The translations under genes and the position numbers were made by a program. This document shows, in pieces, positions 40,761 through 54,264 of a stretch of DNA of 64,000 nucleotides (positions within the stretch are counted from its first letter, which is position 1; every line of letters starts with the position of its first letter). The DNA comes from Sphagnum compactum. Lineage: Eukaryota > Bryophyta > Sphagnopsida > Sphagnales. The stretch is taken from assembly GCA_965153455.1 (NCBI GenBank), contig OZ234494.1, forward strand, positions 10,788,001 through 10,852,000, read 5' to 3'. Below the pieces are notes generated by a model. The model was not told where the DNA came from, did not search any database, and worked only from the letters and a program-made list of their open reading frames with translations.

Positions 40761-43700
40761 TTAACATTTAATATTATGCTTGGAATAACCTATAAGTCTT
40801 TTGGACCCCAAAATTGGCCCAACTCATTATTAACATGCCATGACATGTTGGAGATTTGGTGGCCACCAACATTTTTTCACTTGCAAACCCACCTCATTAT
40901 TCACCTTTTAGATGAATTAAAATATGTGGGCCTATGGAAAGGGGGTTGTGCTACCCTTTTGAGTGGTATTTGCATGTGTTGAAGTAGTATGTGAAGAACA
41001 AAGTTAAGCCAAAAAGTTGGATGGCATTAAGGTGCATGTATGACAAAATCTTGGGGTTCACCATTGAATATCTTGCATTATTTTCACAAACAAGGTGTTG
41101 GATTTGGAACACAAATGAGGAAATGGATATTGTCCATGTTTTGGTAGGGAGTGGGAAATTGAAGAACTTTTCATGTATGGAGATGCAAATGATATATGAA
41201 CGTGTAGTAGAAAATTCAATGGCCATTGAGGTATTTATAAGTATTTGTTTGTAATGCAAATCAAGGTGCAAAGTGTTGGCCTTTTTTCCTATAATGACAA
41301 TGACATAATGGGTAGAATATGATGAATGGTTTGTACATTTGTGAATGTTTTGACCATTTGTAAGGAGTGCACAGAGGAACAATCCCACCATGAAGTGGAT
41401 AGAGTGAAGTTTAGGTCACATGCATGGGGGGATGTTGAAGGTGGGTTCATATTGAACTCCCCCTCATTTGCAAATAGATAGACCATCCTATGGCTGCACA
41501 CATTTGAATGGAAATGGGTGGAAATGGTCCATTGAACTATCATGATTTTTGGGTGAGGAGGCAAGCTACTGCATGAGCTTGAGCCTAGAGCTTAAAATTG
41601 GAACTTGGGATTGTAAAATGTTTTTTCCCATATACACATGCAAGTAAAACCCAAGAATTTAATCACAAAATGAATGTTGTACCAATATACCTAGAAGTAA
41701 ACATAAGGATGAATGTAAGCATTCACCCTCATTATGGATTAATGTTTTATTTTATCATTAAATTATTATAGATATTTTTTTCCACATAATTTTAATCAAC
41801 TAAAGTTTAATTCAACACACAATCTAATTATGTATGATATAACATTTGTTGATAGTATAATGTAAATTCCATTATAGATGTATTTCATTGCTATGGTTTA
41901 AAATGTTATTATTTTAAAATTTTCTTAACTATATTACCATTATTATGCTAGCATCCACCCCATGGTCATTGTTGTTAAAAAAATTATATATATATATATT
42001 CCAAACTAACTAACTAAGTGTCGTTGACAATAATGGGGTTTTTTCCTCCCCTTCCTTTAAAGGTGCCACAATTTATTTCAAACCTATTTATAATTATCAT
42101 TGGCAACAACGGGGGTTTTTTTTCATTTTTCATCAAGGATGCCATGACTTTTTTCAAATTTAACCAATGTTGTTGATAACAATTGGTTTTGAATGTTTTT
42201 AATATTTTTAAACTATGTAATGTAATTAGTGGTAATGGATTTTTGAAATAAACACAAATTTAATTTTAGGCACTTTAATTAGCTTTCCTCAAACAACCTA
42301 CTATCATAGATGACAATGAGGTTTGTTTAATAATTATTTAATTTTAAGGCACCCCAGTTTTCCATGAAATAAATATATAATGTTGTTAACAACAATTGGG
42401 GGGGGGGCAGGAGGGTGACATTCATTCCATGACAATATTTTTTGAATTGCTTAACATTGTTCATGAAAATGATTTTTTAAACAAAATTTAAAAAATCATT
42501 TTGGTCCCATCATCATATTTTCTCCTATTATCACAATTATATTATCCATCATTATTAAATGACATTCAAGTTTAAGATATTAATATTTGGACAATAAATG
42601 AAGGTGGATATAAATAATCTTGAATTTATTTATCTTCCAATCATGGATGAATTTCATCCAATGATTTTTTTAATTTAATCTAAATCATAAATGAAATTCA
42701 TCCATGCAAAAATGACATTCATCTATATGAAGAAATAATGTTTTAGACGTTCTTCAAACCTTTTAAGATTAATTTGTTTTCACAATGTCCTTTTTGTTTG
42801 GAAATATTATTGTTTATATGGTTCACCAGTTGAAAATGAAATCTTTCATTGTTTGTGGCAGCTAGTTTGAATGTTGATTCCTATTTTGTCACCCAAAAAA
42901 CATCTTTGATGGTGTCTAACTAAATCCTTCTCATTATCCCTCTTTAGATGTTTTATCTATCAACCCTTAATGTCTTGGCAACACTTTTATTATTGTTGAA
43001 AAATTGGTTAAATGCCAAGGCACATATAATTTTTTTGCAACCACAATCTTAGTTTTGCGAGTTCCTAGAAAATGTGTTGTCAAACTAGATTTAAAGTTTT
43101 TTACAATCTCCATATTGCACCTGACAAAATCTAGATCTCTAAAATATTCAATGACCATGTCTTTAACTAAAGGGTGTTTCATAAAATTTTCAAATGTTAT
43201 TTGTTGGAGATGATAGTTTAAACTCCTTGTTTATTCCACAAAAGACAAGGCCATCCTTTTTTAAATCATAACAATAGTCCTTTGAAGCCCCTTTATAAAT
43301 GGATAAGATTGTTTTGGGTCATTTTTTTCCATTAAAGGTGACAATCTATTCTACTTGAATAGTAATAAGTGTTGATGTTCTCTTAGTTCTATACCTCCTT
43401 ACCCTTTTTCATGCATCATCCCTTCTCTTAGGTACATACCAAAAGTTTAACACTTCACAGCACTTTACCAACTTAAGATTTTTATTTTTTTGTTCGCCCC
43501 TTCTAGTGTTGCAATGGTTAGGTGCCATGGGTGCACCACCCAATGACTAAGTCAACAGAGAATGCTCATAAATTAAAACTTTATCACTTGGGTCACACAT
43601 GATTAAATAGGTACAATATGGACATTGACTTTTCAATATTGCATTGACTTGCAAATGCCACATATTTGCAAATCCAAATCACACGTGCAACTTGTAATTA

Positions 43701-45699
43701 AATTAAGGAACAAGGTCCACATCCAATTTGATTAGCCTATAACATCGAATGGCAAAAAGTAAGAGACCCACATGCAACAACTATAGTTGCAATTTCCCTA
43801 CAATGTTGGCAACATGAGGATAATGCACCCATGAAATGTAATCTTCCACCACTTCCTTGCCTACACACTCAAAATAAATAATTTGTTGCTCTTCCCATCA
43901 TTTTGTTGTTTTCTCCTTCAATTGCACTAAACTTTGTTCAAACAACATGAAAGGGGAACTATTTCAATAACTTGAAAACCTTGAAACACAGCAATCACAT
44001 CATAATTGAAATCTCCCTCACACTAATTCAATTTAGTTGTTATCAACTTAGGAAGAATCCCTTTAAAAAAAAATGGAACAATAAATCCATGTAGCGACCA
44101 AAATATGAATCATTAAATGTAAAGACCTAAAAACCATCAAAATGACATATTCTTGAATTTAGAGTTTACAAATTTTGGTAACAAGTACCTTCGTGGTTGA
44201 TGCTTGAAAGGTGTTAAAGCTTTTACACACCTTTCAAAAGCCTAAGTGAATCCTTTAATTGTTATCAACTTGTTAAATGCCATTTTCAAGAAATTGGAAC
44301 AAAATATCTTTATAACAACCAAAATAGAAAATAATCTCAAGTAGCCAAAATAAAATAAAATACTAGGTCCATTTATGATTTGGTACCAATATGAATGAAC
44401 AATTTTAAAAAGATTCCAAAGTCCAACTTGGATTCTTATTCAATTTAGATTATTTTAATTATAGTGAATTATTGTATGCTTAAATAAAATGATGTTATGT
44501 TAAATTAATAAAAATATAAAAAATAGTTTGGATACTATGTAAAAGTCATTTTGAATCCTTTAATCTAATTAAATTAGGTGTCCAACTTGCACTTTTAAAA
44601 AATAATAATAAGAGGGAATGTATTAAATCATGCAATTGATTTCGAACTTTATACAACAAAAATATGTTTCCCTTTATGCAAATACATGTTTATTAGGTGA
44701 AGTTGATGAAAAACCAAATCATATTATAATTCCACATAATTAAATTTGTTGCAAGGGAAAGGAAAGGGTTCCCTTTTTTAACCATTATCTAGTTGCTTAT
44801 ATTCACTAGGCTCAAAAATTTTAGCTCCAAGTCATGTAGGAAATAATCTTGCCAAAAAACATGTTCATAGAAACTCATTTAAATTTTTTTTTGTGTTTGC
44901 GTTTGTAAACCAAGATATTAATGCAAAATTATGTACACATGTGAAAAATAACCACCATCACATGAATTATCTTATATCGGACTATCACCATCATTTTGAA
45001 TTTTTTCATTTAATTTTTTTTGTGTAAATATTATTTGCAAAAGATAGTCTTAAAAAGTCATGGAATCCTTTTTCTTTTTTTATAGAACCCCACTCATGAA
45101 TGGACCCTACTTACCTTTAACACTAGTTCCAACTAGAAAGAAAACTCAAGTTCAAATGTAAAACAATCTTTAACAACCATGTCCTTGGAACTAAGTTATA
45201 AAACTTGTTTGAAACAAAAGGTAAAAGATTGTGTGGTTGAAGCACACTTTGAATAGTAATGGTAAATCCAAACCTAGTATAGTTGCAAATAGTCCTTGGT
45301 GCTACTCTTTCATGCTCCTCCAAAATATATTGTTATGTTTTTAATCAAATTCCAAAAGTAATAGTCGCATTGTTTGGGTTGCTTTCATTTTAATATGTAT
45401 GAAAACAAAATCTTGAAATAATGGTGTAGAAAAGGTAGGCAATATTACATTCCAATAATGCACAAAAGACAAAGAGAAGAGTTCACAAAAGGCAAATAAC
45501 ACCCAACAACTAATAATATGGAAAAAAAAAGTAGCAACAAAACAAATATCAAAACCTAAAACCCTAAAAATCAAGAATGGGAAAGAATTTAAAAAAAAAA
45601 AACGAACTAGTTGCCTCACTTCTTGTCACAAAATTTTACTTGTTTAAATCAATTCTTATTGATTCCTATATTTATTGATTTGGAATTTTAAGGATTACA
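40761..45699. other. AT-rich spacer, no gene seen
   Basis: Very AT-rich, with G-run (42398-42409), (AT)n (41982-41996) and 'catggatgaatttcatccaa' palindromic stretches (42640-42720). Open frames such as 41391-40951 (minus) and 43182-42967 (minus, 71 codons, 'FLGTRKTKIVVAKKLYVPWH') show no family I recognise; the latter may be a transposon fragment. No gene is supported. Confidence 0.45.
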
Positions 45700-46420
45700 A
45701 TTTTCTTGCCGCTTGGCATACCACAATAATTGTAGTTTTCCTTGTTATAATCATAATCATCATTGTTGTTGAGATGGTTCTAAAATGTTTGTCCCTCTCA
45801 CCATTGTAGTTGCCCTTTGATATGTTTGATTTTCATTGGATCTTCATTGAGAGCATTTTGTCTTTTCTTTCTTCCCAAATTTCAACTTTTTGTCTTTGTT
45901 TTTCTTGGAGCAATTTTGAAATTAGCTTTTCAAAGGTTGGAGTATCATCTTGTGCGATCATTATGAGAAAAAAAATTTCATAAAGATTGTGAATTCAATA
46001 CACGAATAACAACTTCTTCATCTAGTACGACTTCTCCAATTCCTACAAGCCAAATGAATGTTTTTTTTGACAAACCAAAAAAATTCAAAAACATTCCCTC
46101 CTTCTAAAGCTTAGATTTTAAAACTTATTTTCAGGATCATCTTCCTTACAACATTCCTAGTCTTGAAAAGATCTTGGAGTGATCTCCAAGAGATCTCTAG
46201 ATCAATTAATTTTAGATATGTAAGGGATGAGTTCATCGATTATTGAGAAGTTCATGATGGTTAATTTCTCATTGAGCTGGATCTTTTGCTGCAAAGCATT
46301 TTGAAAAAGAACTACAATATATGTGCAGAAGGAAATCCTAAGCAAATTGCAATCGCTTCCAAATAGATCCACAATATCAGTTATGCAACTCAATGTGATA
46401 ACATATCATCCAGTGTTTGC
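45700..46420 (-). mobile_element. Decayed Ty1/copia gag
   Basis: The minus strand, read across frameshifts, gives 'SCITDIVDLFGSDCNLL' (about 46390), 'FIWLVGIGEVVLDEEVVIRV' (about 46060), 'DDTPTFEKLISKLLQEKQRQ' (about 45950) and a damaged zinc knuckle 'NYCGMPSGKKIV' (about 45730), where CX2CX4HX4C has lost residues. The order and the 'GE-V-DEEVVIR-L-SLP' and 'TFEKL...LLQEEQ' signatures match plant copia gag proteins. It ends about 160 bp downstream of the thioesterase stop codon. Confidence 0.65.
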
Positions 46421-46578
46421 TGGAAGAAAAAGAAAACAAGAACCTAACTACAGTTTTTTGTGACATGTGCAGGCACAATAAAACCTTCAAATGTTAACTA
46501 GCCACCATTGTCTTCCACCCTCTATTTGCTTCTTCAATTGAATAGTGTACACCTTACATAGTGACAATCGTTTACAGT

Positions 46579-49500
46579 TCAGAGTCTGGATTTCACTCCC
46601 TGATCTGTTTTCCGCAACATCCCTTCTTGAGCTGTTGAGATGACGAGCTGTACACAAACAAAGCATGATTGAAAAATGGTCAAATATACAGCCAGGACAA
46701 TCTTTTTGTGTACATTATTCGTGTGCAAAGTTTGTGTGCAGAGTCTTATATGACCTTTTATACATTGATTGCCAAGAAGTCCTCTGTTACAATTCATTGA
46801 CAAGTAATGCGTCACTACTGTGATATACAAACAGAAAAGGGCATCAATACCTCTCCACTTTGTGTGTAGATCTGGCCAAAAACCAAACCTCGTCCATGGC
46901 CTGCTTGTGGACTTGTTTGCTGCAACAGTTGCATAGTGACCCAAAACATTATGAGACATACACCCATGAGATCCAAAGGTACACATGACCTTGAAGTTGG
47001 GTCAGTGAGATTATACAAATTGCATATGAAAAACAGAATAGTTTAGGGTCTAGCATTAAGGGTGTAAGAAACAAATCAAGGCTAGCATAATGATGTGCAC
47101 ACATAGGTGAAGAATACATGACGTACCACGTATAGAAGCCATTCATCAGCTCTGAATGGCTTGTGGAACCACATACTGCACAATTACCACCACCTTGGGA
47201 TGTGAATTTCTCTTTGTGAATTTCTCAAAGAGAAATTCAAGGAGACAAAAACACTTGCTACTTTGCAACCTTTGTATGATTGTCAATACAAAAGACCTCA
47301 TGCAAAGAGACATGCAGAAATTTGGCCACTCTGAACAGATTGATAACAAGAAACCCAATGCCCAAAGCCAACTAGTGTTATAGTAGCAAGAATATTGATT
47401 GATGCAAGCTGGAAAACCACTGACAGAAAGGAAAAAACCCAAGGTGAAAGAAGTGTAACGTACGAGTGGTCAAGACTCAGAACCTGCATCTCATTACGAC
47501 CTGGTATGTGTTTGTGAGGCCGTAAGGCTGTTTCTATAAATGTCCAATCAGATGCATATGCAGCAACGCATCTGTGAAATCAGCCATCAGTTATGAGAAG
47601 AGAGAAGTAAGAGATATTGCAACAAGCTCTCAGATACTTATGTATGCAATGAGCTCTCAGAGGCATGGAAAAACCATCCAAATTAGATGAATACAAAGGG
47701 GGTAAAGGAAAATGCTTCAGCCCCAAGCAAAGAGACTGCATCTAGAGTTATCATGGCAGAGCAACCATATAGTTTTTCTCTCCTACATCCTTCACTGCAA
47801 CAATTGTAACAGAAACACACATATCAAATTCAAAGAACAACTGTTTGAACACCCAACTACAGATCTCTACTTTGGGAAAATTCTGAAAAATTCCATACCG
47901 CTGAAGAGCCTGGTCATCAGATAATTTTCCCTTTGATCGCATCCAGACCCTCTGTCTGTAAATATATAATACCCATTACCTGCCTCTTATCAGAGCCAGC
48001 AAGCAAGAATGAGGAAAAAACCTAGGAATTAAAAAATTCAGCTGAAAAAAGCGACAATGATGTACACACTCTCACCTTGGTTCCAAAACTTGGCGCATAA
48101 CGCGATCTATAGGTTCAACAAACCTCATCTCCAAAGGAGCTGGTGCAACTTTCATAGATGCCAGTTTTTGCCTCATCTTCCTGAAAGTCACGTTATTGAA
48201 GAGCTTTACCACCAGGAAAAGCTTATCACCCATTGTTGAAAAATAAGGTCACATTTCAGGGACCCTCCATGTGCACAATACAATATAATAGTGTTGTTGC
48301 AAACATGACCTACAGAACTCAATTTCTAAGTGTGTAAAAATGGGAGTCCAAATGTGTCAAGAAACTACTTACAAGGGGATGCGGGGGTCTGTACGGTAAC
48401 TCTCCAGTACTTTCTCCCATGGAGGAACCTGTAGAGATTGAACTGATTTTAATACTGAGAAAATCCAGTACCAAGCAAATCGTACATATCTGAAAACAGA
48501 GTCTACAGATTTGCAAAATACATAGAAAGTGAGTGGGTTGAACTGAATGCACCTCATCTGGGTTAGGTGCATCTGGCATTGGCTGTTGATGTTCAACACC
48601 ATCCATAGCTCTCTGAAGGATATTCACATGACCAACCAGAGAGCGCTTAGACATGTGGGGTTTTTTTGTTTTTCCTCCTCACAAATGAGATTCTTTCTTG
48701 TGGCATTTTGCAGGTCCAATACATGATCAGAGTCCACTCCTCCTACATGAGATCATGTTTTACCAACCAAAACAAAAGCAGAGAGCAATACCTGGAAAGA
48801 AGCATACATGGTAAAAATAACTCTGCCTTTCTGTGTAGCCAACACTTGTCGGGTAGCAAACGTGTGGCCATCTCGAGTCCTCTCTACCTTGTATATGATT
48901 GGCACTACGATTCATTGGCACCCAAAAGACTGTCATGGTTTGTGGACCAAGCAAACACCATGAAAACTGGATGGAAAGGATGATTCAACATTTTCTACAG
49001 TATGATCCAGGGTTTAGGGTTTACCACAGAAATGCCACTTTTGGTGCCTGTTCTGACGAATCATGCAGAATTTGCTCTGAATTCTCTAACCCTGAGTTAT
49101 CAAATACAAACTTGACTCTCTCACCAAGAACTGGGATTAGGGTTTAGGGTTTAGGGAAGAAAGACTGCAGTATATGCCTGGACTTTTCTTCTGTATCAGT
49201 CCCTCTTCACAACAACTATCATGAAGTGGCATGTTTGAGCACTCTCCGACAAGGAGGTGATTATTGACCAGGAGGGTTAAGCGACAATACCCTGATCATC
49301 ACCCGTGCGGAGAAAGTATGAATGAAGGCTGTGAACAAGCAGGGAAGGATCAACTGACTTGCTGGCAGCTGCTAGAGCCTGCAATATGCACCCTAACTCT
49401 TCAATTACAAATTGCCTCCATTTCTTGTCCATTACCAGAAAAATCCCCCCTAGATTTATTGACTGATATGAACAGCTATAGAATGTAGAAAAGTCAAGGG

Positions 49501-51243
49501 CTATCAGGAGATGTACTTGGCCCAATAGCTGCCCACCAAAGACATTGCCGCCAAACGAGGGATATTCCTTCTCTGTAACTCCTCGATACAGATCAACCTA
49601 CCAAAAACATCCTTGAAAACTTGATGACAGTTATGTTATCTTTACACAGAAGATCTAACCACTATTTTTGCAATCTGATTCTCCAAGCTGTGTGAAGAGC
49701 ACACACTTCCTGAAGAGCGCAAGCGCTTTCCTTTTTCAAAAGAATTTCTTCACACATTTTCACTATAAATCAGACCTGACCCATAAAATCCAGCACACTT
49801 ACTTCCAAGGTCTCAAGCTGCAGAATGCGCTCCACCAGAGAAACACTAGTCTGATCTGGTTTGGTGGCCCATATGGACTCAGATGATAGTAAGTCGGCAT
49901 CCTCATGTCCAAGAACAAAGCACATCAGCTGCAAACAAACACAATGCTAAGAGGAAGACAATTTGGACTGCCCATCACGTTCCAAAACATCTGCCATGAA
50001 ACAAACACATTAAACCCCAAGTCTAAGCATTCAGTTAAGGCCCCTAAATTAATGTTTTTGTGCTTCACAGGAAAGGAAAGGAGGACCTCAGTGATTGCAT
50101 TTATGTCAGCTTTGTGGAGTGTTTTCACAGGTCCAGAACAGGCTGTTGCCACCCAACAACATGCCACAAAAATTTGGTCACCCAAAAGTCTGAAACTTGT
50201 GCATGTCTATGAAATTCCAGAGAAATAAATCTCCACAACCCATAACAAAAGGTTGAGCTTCAATGAAAGAAGGGGAAAGCCCAATCACAGAATCCAGCTG
50301 CAACAGACAAGCTCAATGTGAGGGGTAAAATCATTGATTTCAACTTGTCAGCATACCATATCCAAAGTAGTCACCCGGCTTCAAAATGGGCATGGTATGC
50401 TGCATCATGGTGCCACTGATTGATGCTGAAACCTCTGCCTGAATATATACAAGAAATTTACAAACACATGTGAATCGAAATGCACCCAGTAGGTCCACAT
50501 GAGAATGATGACTGCCACCATTTTGTACCCCATAACATAATGCTCCTCCTCATGCACCTCTTGCTCTTTCTGATTGTAGCATTCTATTATTGCTACAAGT
50601 CTTCTGGAAGATGGACAGGAAAGGAAAGTGAAGAAGACATGATGGTGATATGAGAAAAAGGGACAATGAATAGGAGGTACTACTCCACCTCTCCTTTGTA
50701 GAGGAAGTAAAGCCCTTCTCCTGGTGACCCTTCATGCACCAGCATCTCACCTGGTTCTGACCAAACAAAACAAAAAAGGCATTCACAATTTCAGTACTTA
50801 GTGCAGAATGGATCCCAATTCACATGAAGAAAATGGGATTATTCGACAGGAAAAGAGAACCTGTAGCACACAGAAAAAGGGGGGGGAGGGGGGGGAGAAA
50901 AAAAGACTTGGGTCTCTCACCAAAGTGTCGCAGCTTCACGACATCGGCAATCTTTTGAACTGATGCTCCAGGCAATTGCTGCAACAAAGGTATCGATCCC
51001 AGAAAATCCAGAACTGCAAACCCAAAAACAAAATTGAGCATCGAGAGCTCTCTGCATCTTGCAATTAAAAAATAATTCAGACTCCCTTGAGATCCTTCCT
51101 ACAACACAATCAATCCTCGAAAGGAAGGGGGCGGGGGGGGGAACTGCAGAGAAAAACAGAGTCTTCGTGTGAAATGAAGAAGTGAGAGAAAGAAAAATAC
51201 GCATGTGTGCAACTGACTGACCTTCTTTTGAGTCTACCGCCAT
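46579..51243 (-). CDS. ACH2: Peroxisomal acyl-CoA thioesterase with cyclic-nucleotide-binding domain (ACH/TesB type)
   Basis: Hydrolyses acyl-CoA to free fatty acid and CoA, probably in peroxisomes alongside beta-oxidation. Seventeen exons in gene order: 51243-51222, 51013-50921, 50750-50689, 50438-50357, 50142-50087, 49928-49803, 49597-49517, 49378-49291, 48904-48792, 48612-48553, 48428-48373, 48180-48076, 47955-47899, 47571-47464, 47175-47127, 46919-46851, 46647-46579. They keep phase and give 431 aa, close to the Arabidopsis ACH proteins. Residues 1-140 form a CNB-like domain ('[13 protein letters not shown]', '[15 protein letters not shown]', 'LKPGDYFGY'). Residues 148-425 are the double hotdog thioesterase: '[13 protein letters not shown]', 'YASDWTF' (Asp342), 'QTSPQ' (Thr388) and 'AQEGMLR' (Gln416), equivalent to the TesB Asp/Thr/Gln triad. 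The C-terminus SRL is a strong PTS1. The gene symbol is by analogy with Arabidopsis. Confidence 0.93.
49008..49156 (+). repeat. Short interstitial telomere-type repeats in thioesterase intron 8
   Basis: TTAGGGTTTAGGGTTTAGGG at 49137-49156 and GGGTTTAGGGTTTACC at about 49011-49026 match the plant telomere unit TTTAGGG. Both lie inside the intron between exons 8 and 9 (49290-48905). Such stretches can arise by telomerase-mediated repair or act as telo-boxes; here their intronic position makes a repair scar plausible. Confidence 0.75.
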
Positions 51244-53355
51244 TGCAACCGTTTCTTCCAGCTGCTACTTCATCACCCACGATCCACAAAAACTCTGATC
51301 TTGATCTTCTTTCGTCTGTGTGTCTCTCTCGATGTTGTTTATTCGCGCGACGCGACAACAACAACAACATCAGCTGAGGAAGAAGAAGGACTCTTCCCTA
51401 GCGTATGCGGGAAGGGGACTGCATAATTTCTCTGTTCACACTTGGACGAAACGAACTCCTAGGTGTAAAATAAATTATCCCCATTCCCACTTTTGGCCGA
51501 AACCCAATAGCCTTTTGGGCAGTCTCAAACTCAAAACTGAGTATCAAATGGAAACACGCCTCGATTGAGCCAAAATCAAGGAACAATGTCTTTTCATTTT
51601 TGACGTGTGAAAGTGAAGTTGCGCTTTTATGTATAATAGGGTAAGGAATAGATAACCCTATTCACATGTAATCCCCCATTCCCACTTTTGACTCAAACCC
51701 AATACCTTTTTGAGGCCCAAACTTGCAATTGAGCATCAAATGGAAATTATTAATTTTTAAGTGTCAATTATATTTGACAATAAGAATGATGATTTACAAT
51801 TTTGGCATTAAACTAACTAAATAATGAAGCTATTGGGCTTGAGAGCTTCATCTAGATTTTTGGCATGGCATGCACATATTTTTCAGAATTTTTTGACAAT
51901 TCCAAATAAATAATTAATTAGTGCCTACCCAGCTTAGGTACTAGGGTACTAGGAACAAGAGTTTCATTTGCTAAGTGTGCAAGTGAAGTTGGGCTTTATG
52001 TATAGGGTAAGGAACATTTTTGAGACGCTTCCTAGTTTTTGAGACACTTCATGCCATGCTTAGAAAGCTCTCAATGAGTAAGGGTGCACGGACTTGGTTT
52101 GAAATGCTTCATGCCATGCTTCTTGGTGTTGCTGGAAAGCCCCTTGGCGATGAATAAGATTTAATAGAGTTTATTTCACAATTTTTAGAGCTAAGGTGTG
52201 AAAGATATTGATTTTTGAGTGAATTTTTTGTTGCTGAAAATTCAAACAAATTGCAAGAATGGGGTTTGGAAGGAAAAATCAGTTGAATCTGCAATGTGTT
52301 CACACTTGGGGCCAACGACATAAGCCACACTAGTTTTTTTGAACTGTATTGTTGAAGTGATTTTTTCTAGCTATGCATGTATGATAGAAGGCATTAAAAC
52401 TTATTTTCAAAGATTCACTTATATGTTTTCATGTTTTGTTTCAAATTTTCAATTGTTGCATTAGACATTCATTATCCAACCTTTTGATATATGCACACAA
52501 GAGTGGTGTGCAAAGGACAAATGTGTTTTATGTGGTGGGTGTAAGTACCTTATGTGTACACCTAAAACCCAACCTTGGTCAAACATAGAATGTTCCTATC
52601 CTTTTGCCACCCCTATGGTTGGTACAATATTTTATATGTACACCTAAAACCTACAAAATGCAACTATCCTTTTGCCATACCTTAGTGGATACAATACCTT
52701 ATATGCATGGTTTTTTTATTATAATGTACTTTTATGGAAGTCATAGTGATAGTTTTTTTGATTTTGTCAAGTCTTGGCTTTTACAATTCAAATGCATTGA
52801 AAAATTCAAAAAATATAAGTTGAAAATTTGAAACATTATTTTAATCCTCTTAACTTTGAAAAAAAATACACCAAAAAGTCCAATACTTAGTGAAAAATGG
52901 ACTTTACAATGTTGGCCACATTTAATGTCATAGTTTTTTTTTTAATGGTTATGGATTTCTTCTTCTAATGGATTTGGAAGACATGTTCAAAAGTTTGGCG
53001 GCCTCTACATTGTAGGTTCATAACACTTAAGATGAAAAAATCAAGTAGAAAATGTTCTTTCATGTTAAAAAAAAGTCAAAATGAAGACCTTCGAATTCAC
53101 AAAAGCCATTTAGATATCCAAATTGATTTTTCCAAGAGCCATATTTATTATGATGTTTTAAGTGCATTAGGCTTTCACAGCTATGATAGTTGTTTCAAAG
53201 TCATTGTGAGTAATTAAAATATGGAGACCAATTAAGGGATCAATAAAATGGACCATGTGGGACTATCCTATAAATCAAAAAGTCAAATTTTTTTGCCATC
53301 ATTTAGATTAGTTATCCAATCTTGCATAATCTTACCTGATGTGTTTACAACAACA
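51244..53355. other. 5' flank of the thioesterase gene and AT-rich spacer
   Basis: 51244-51420 is the likely 5'-UTR/promoter of the thioesterase gene. Two related stretches ('ccccattcccacttttgg', 'aaacccaatagcctttt', 'gagtatcaaatgga') at about 51478-51552 and 51671-51752 are a ~195-bp direct duplication. Further on there are only short open frames and AT-rich sequence. Confidence 0.5.
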
Positions 53356-53900
53356 TCAATGAACATCAATGTTTGTAGCTTGGAAGGATGTGTTTGAACC
53401 ACCATACATCCTATATAGGTTTGCTTGGCAAAATTTTGACAATTGCAATGTAATCACATACAAATAATCTTTGCCCTTTGCAAATTTCATCAAAACATTA
53501 ATGGATTCTAGCATGGGCAAAATACATGGTAGGCCCATAATTGTATCAATGTCACACAAATTTAACATATTGGCCTTGGTTGCCTCCATTGAACCAAAAT
53601 CAACTACCATCTTAGCAATCAACATCATAAAATTTTTCCCAATTTGCTTCAAAGGTGTTAGCATGTTGATCCACCTCGTTTTCACATTTTGAAAAACTTT
53701 CAAACCTTTTGTTTTCACAATTTTAGTAAGCCTTTGGAATTCAAGATGGCATTTGGGGGAGCTAGAAAAATACGCATAAAGCAATTCAAGGAGATCTTCC
53801 AATTTGGAAACCATTGGCATGGAAGACAAAATTTACATTGCAAGGTTTGTTCTATGTTCTATATAATGGATCCCAATGAAAAAAGGTGTTTGCTTTATCT
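53356..53900 (-). mobile_element. Decayed hAT-type transposase fragment
   Basis: An open frame of 157 codons on the minus strand begins near 53829 ('MPMVSKLEDLLELLYAYFSS'), contains 'KCHLEFQRLTKIVKTKGLKV' and 'VKTRWINMLTPLKQIGKNF', then 'NLCDIDTIMGLPCILPMLES'. Just upstream, after a stop, 'HYIEHRTNLAM' resembles the 'HC-AHRTNLA' motif. 'HRTNLA...LLE-LYAYFS-SPKR--EF-KL' and 'VKTRW-SML-PL-R' are characteristic of hAT-family transposases of the ZBED/DUF4371-like group. No terminal inverted repeats were identified and the flanks are broken. Confidence 0.65.
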
Positions 53901-54264
53901 TCATTAAACCAATAATTCCAAATTTGACCCTTTGAAATGTGAAGGCACCATTAACTTCTAGACACACAAGGTGTTTTGTAATCTAACTTCGAAACAAACC
54001 ACCATATTTCATTAGAGCAAAAAAAAATGACAACTTTGATGTTTGTGCCAATTCCACCATCATTTGAATGTCCAAGTGTGAAAAAAATAGGCACATGCCT
54101 AAAAATTGTCATCACATAGCAATAGATGTAAATCAAGCTTCAATTATCAATTATAGTTACTTCATTTCCAAAAATTCAAAAAAATTTGTGAAAACAAGAT
54201 TTCTTCTTTAATGTGAGGGATGCCAAGGCCATGAAATTCATTCATTTGAATGTTCATCCATGTA
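53901..54264. other. AT-rich flank of the hAT remnant
   Basis: Probably further degraded transposon sequence on the minus strand. No reliable motif can be read. Confidence 0.35.

Noticed and set aside
42967-43182. Minus-strand 71-codon open frame as a small gene
   Set aside because: It has protein-like stretches but no recognisable family, and is surrounded by stops; too weak to call.
48666-49147. Plus-strand open frames of 80-105 codons inside the thioesterase gene
   Set aside because: They overlap thioesterase exon 9 and adjacent introns in antisense and show no family resemblance.
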